A DNA stretch of 6,806 nt from NCBI GenBank assembly GCA_937915475.1, contig CALGIR010000355.1, forward strand, positions 1-6,806. Direction: 5' to 3'. The translations under genes were made by a program, and so were the position numbers. Source of the stretch: an uncultured Bacteroidales bacterium. Its GTDB lineage: Bacteria; Bacteroidota; Bacteroidia; Bacteroidales; Tenuifilaceae. Numbering within the stretch: position 1 is the stretch's first letter; each line of letters starts with the position of its first letter. The notes under the pieces were generated by a model that saw only the letters and a list, made by a program, of their open reading frames with translations, did no database searches and was not told the DNA's origin. Below, in pieces: positions 5,897 to 6,806 of the stretch.

Positions 5897-6805
5897 TTAG
5901 AAACCTCCAAACAAATTTTTAAATTTCTCAGAATCTGGACCCTCATCATCTGGGTAGCCACCATCCGACTGAAGATTATAGGCATTTTTAGCTTCCTCTC
6001 TATGGCTGGTGGGAATAACAAATCGATCCTCGTAATTGGCAATGGCCATAAGGTGGTACATCTTTTCTGTTTGCTCTGGGGTAAGGCCGGTGCCCTCTAA
6101 AACTTCAGTATTAATCTCCTTATCAACCGTTTTGCTCCGCATAAAAGCTCGCATGGCCAGCATACGTTTTAGTGCCTCCTTTATTGCTTTCTCATCACCT
6201 GCGGTAAAAAGGTTAGCCAAATATTTATGCGATATTCGCATATCATCCACATCGGGAAGAATACCGTTCATGCCAATTTTCTGACTGTTGGCTGCTGCCT
6301 GAATTGGCGATAGTGGGGGAACATACCAAACCATTGGCAAAGTGCGGTACTCTGGATGCAGCGGAAAGGCAACCTTCCAATCAATGGCCATCTTGTAAAT
6401 GGGCGATGCTGCTGCTGCGTCCAACACGCTTTGCGGAATACCCTGCTTTCGGGCTTCGGCTATAACTTCAGGGTCATGCGGGTCAAGAAAAAGACCTAAA
6501 TGCTCCTCGTATAAATCTGTTTCATTGGCCGTTGCAGCAACTGATTTTATTTTATCGGCATCGTAAAGCATCATGCCAATATATCGTATCCTACCCACGC
6601 ATGACTCGCTACAGATTGTAGATTCACCCACCTCAGTACGCGGATAACAAAATGTACACTTCTCCGATTTATGGGTATTCCAGTTGAAATATACTTTTTT
6701 GTAAGGGCAACCGCTAACGCACTGTCGCCATCCACGACATTTATCCTGATCAATAAGCACAATTCCATCCTCCTCGCGCTTGTATATGGCTCCCGATGGA
6801 CATAC
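5897..6805 (-). CDS. narH: Respiratory nitrate reductase beta subunit (iron-sulfur), 5' part cut off by window edge
   Basis: C-terminal 302 codons of NarH, which relays electrons from NarI haem to NarG through one [3Fe-4S] and three [4Fe-4S] clusters at the cytoplasmic face. The frame runs open through the right edge (V-C-P-S-G-A-I-Y-K-R-E-E-D-G upstream of 6760), so the GTG at 6760 is internal. Visible ligands in fragment numbering are Cys2, then Cys23, Trp26, Cys29 and Cys33, then Cys50, Cys53, Cys65 and Cys69. Their spacing equals E. coli Cys196, Cys217/Trp220/Cys223/Cys227 and Cys244/247/259/263. The tryptophan in place of a fourth cysteine is the NarH hallmark of the [3Fe-4S] site. The block LHPEYRTLPMVWYVPPLSPIQ, the segment LANLFTAGDE and the block ALKRMLAMR are typical, as is AIANYEDRFVIPTSHRE near the end. 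narJ follows after 2 bases. narG is expected immediately to the right. Confidence 0.97.
   Translation of the reverse strand, partial: VCPSGAIYKREEDGIVLIDQDKCRGWRQCVSGCPYKKVYFNWNTHKSEKCTFCYPRTEVGESTICSESCVGRIRYIGMMLYDADKIKSVAATANETDLYEEHLGLFLDPHDPEVIAEARKQGIPQSVLDAAAASPIYKMAIDWKVAFPLHPEYRTLPMVWYVPPLSPIQAAANSQKIGMNGILPDVDDMRISHKYLANLFTAGDEKAIKEALKRMLAMRAFMRSKTVDKEINTEVLEGTGLTPEQTEKMYHLMAIANYEDRFVIPTSHREEAKNAYNLQSDGGYPDDEGPDSEKFKNLFGGF
5904..5908 (-). promoter_or_regulatory. Shine-Dalgarno of narJ, inside the narH 3' end
   Basis: The minus strand reads GGAGG here, nine bases before the narJ ATG. No other gene start in the window has such a motif, which fits the habit of Bacteroidota of starting translation without Shine-Dalgarno pairing. 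It supports the chosen narJ start. Confidence 0.55.
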
Positions 6806-6806
6806 C

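Noticed and set aside
6758..6760. GTG as the start codon of narH
   Set aside because: The in-frame sequence upstream (V-C-P-S-G-A-I-Y-K-R-E-E-D-G) is characteristic NarH and contains a cluster-ligand cysteine, so the gene continues past the right edge.
1..6806. CRISPR array, insertion sequence, tRNA, phage or defence genes
   Set aside because: No regularly spaced repeats, transposase, integrase, tRNA-like fold or defence domain is visible; every long stretch is explained by metabolic genes.

Overview
The window looks like chromosomal DNA from an anaerobic Bacteroidota bacterium, probably Bacteroidales. The reasons are the AT-leaning coding sequence, near absence of Shine-Dalgarno motifs, and a B12-dependent lysine-fermentation gene order shared, as I recall it, with Porphyromonas and Fusobacterium. 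The taxonomic call is an inference; no rRNA or other marker gene is present. The window is almost fully coding: four plus-strand genes (1-4357) and three minus-strand genes (4544-6806) converge on one 186-base intergenic stretch.

Left half: the distal end of a lysine-fermentation operon. It holds the 3' end of an uncharacterised gene (kamB-like), a MutS-type ATPase without a mismatch-recognition domain (kamC-like), and the alpha and beta subunits of adenosylcobalamin/PLP-dependent lysine 5,6-aminomutase (kamD, kamE). The key cofactor residues of the mutase are present at almost exactly the numbering of the Clostridium sticklandii enzyme, so it should be functional. The enzyme moves the terminal amino group of beta-lysine (or D-lysine) to C5. 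The product is then oxidised and cleaved by Kdd, Kce and Kal, whose genes would lie outside the window. The two upstream genes have no catalytic role in the pathway and are good candidates for a maintenance or reactivation system for the mutase.

Middle (4358-4543): two successive hairpins followed by T-rich sequence, best read as terminators of the kam operon. No gene is visible here.

Right half, minus strand: the 3' part of a nar operon in the order narH (partial) - narJ - narI. It encodes the iron-sulfur electron-transfer subunit, the assembly chaperone and the dihaem membrane anchor of a respiratory nitrate reductase. All visible cluster and haem ligands are conserved. narG should lie just beyond the right edge.

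The most noteworthy points are the MutS-like/unknown pair embedded in a radical-mutase operon, the combination of lysine fermentation with nitrate respiration genes, and a 24-base stretch inside kamD that matches an Illumina adapter at 23 positions yet appears to be genuine coding sequence.
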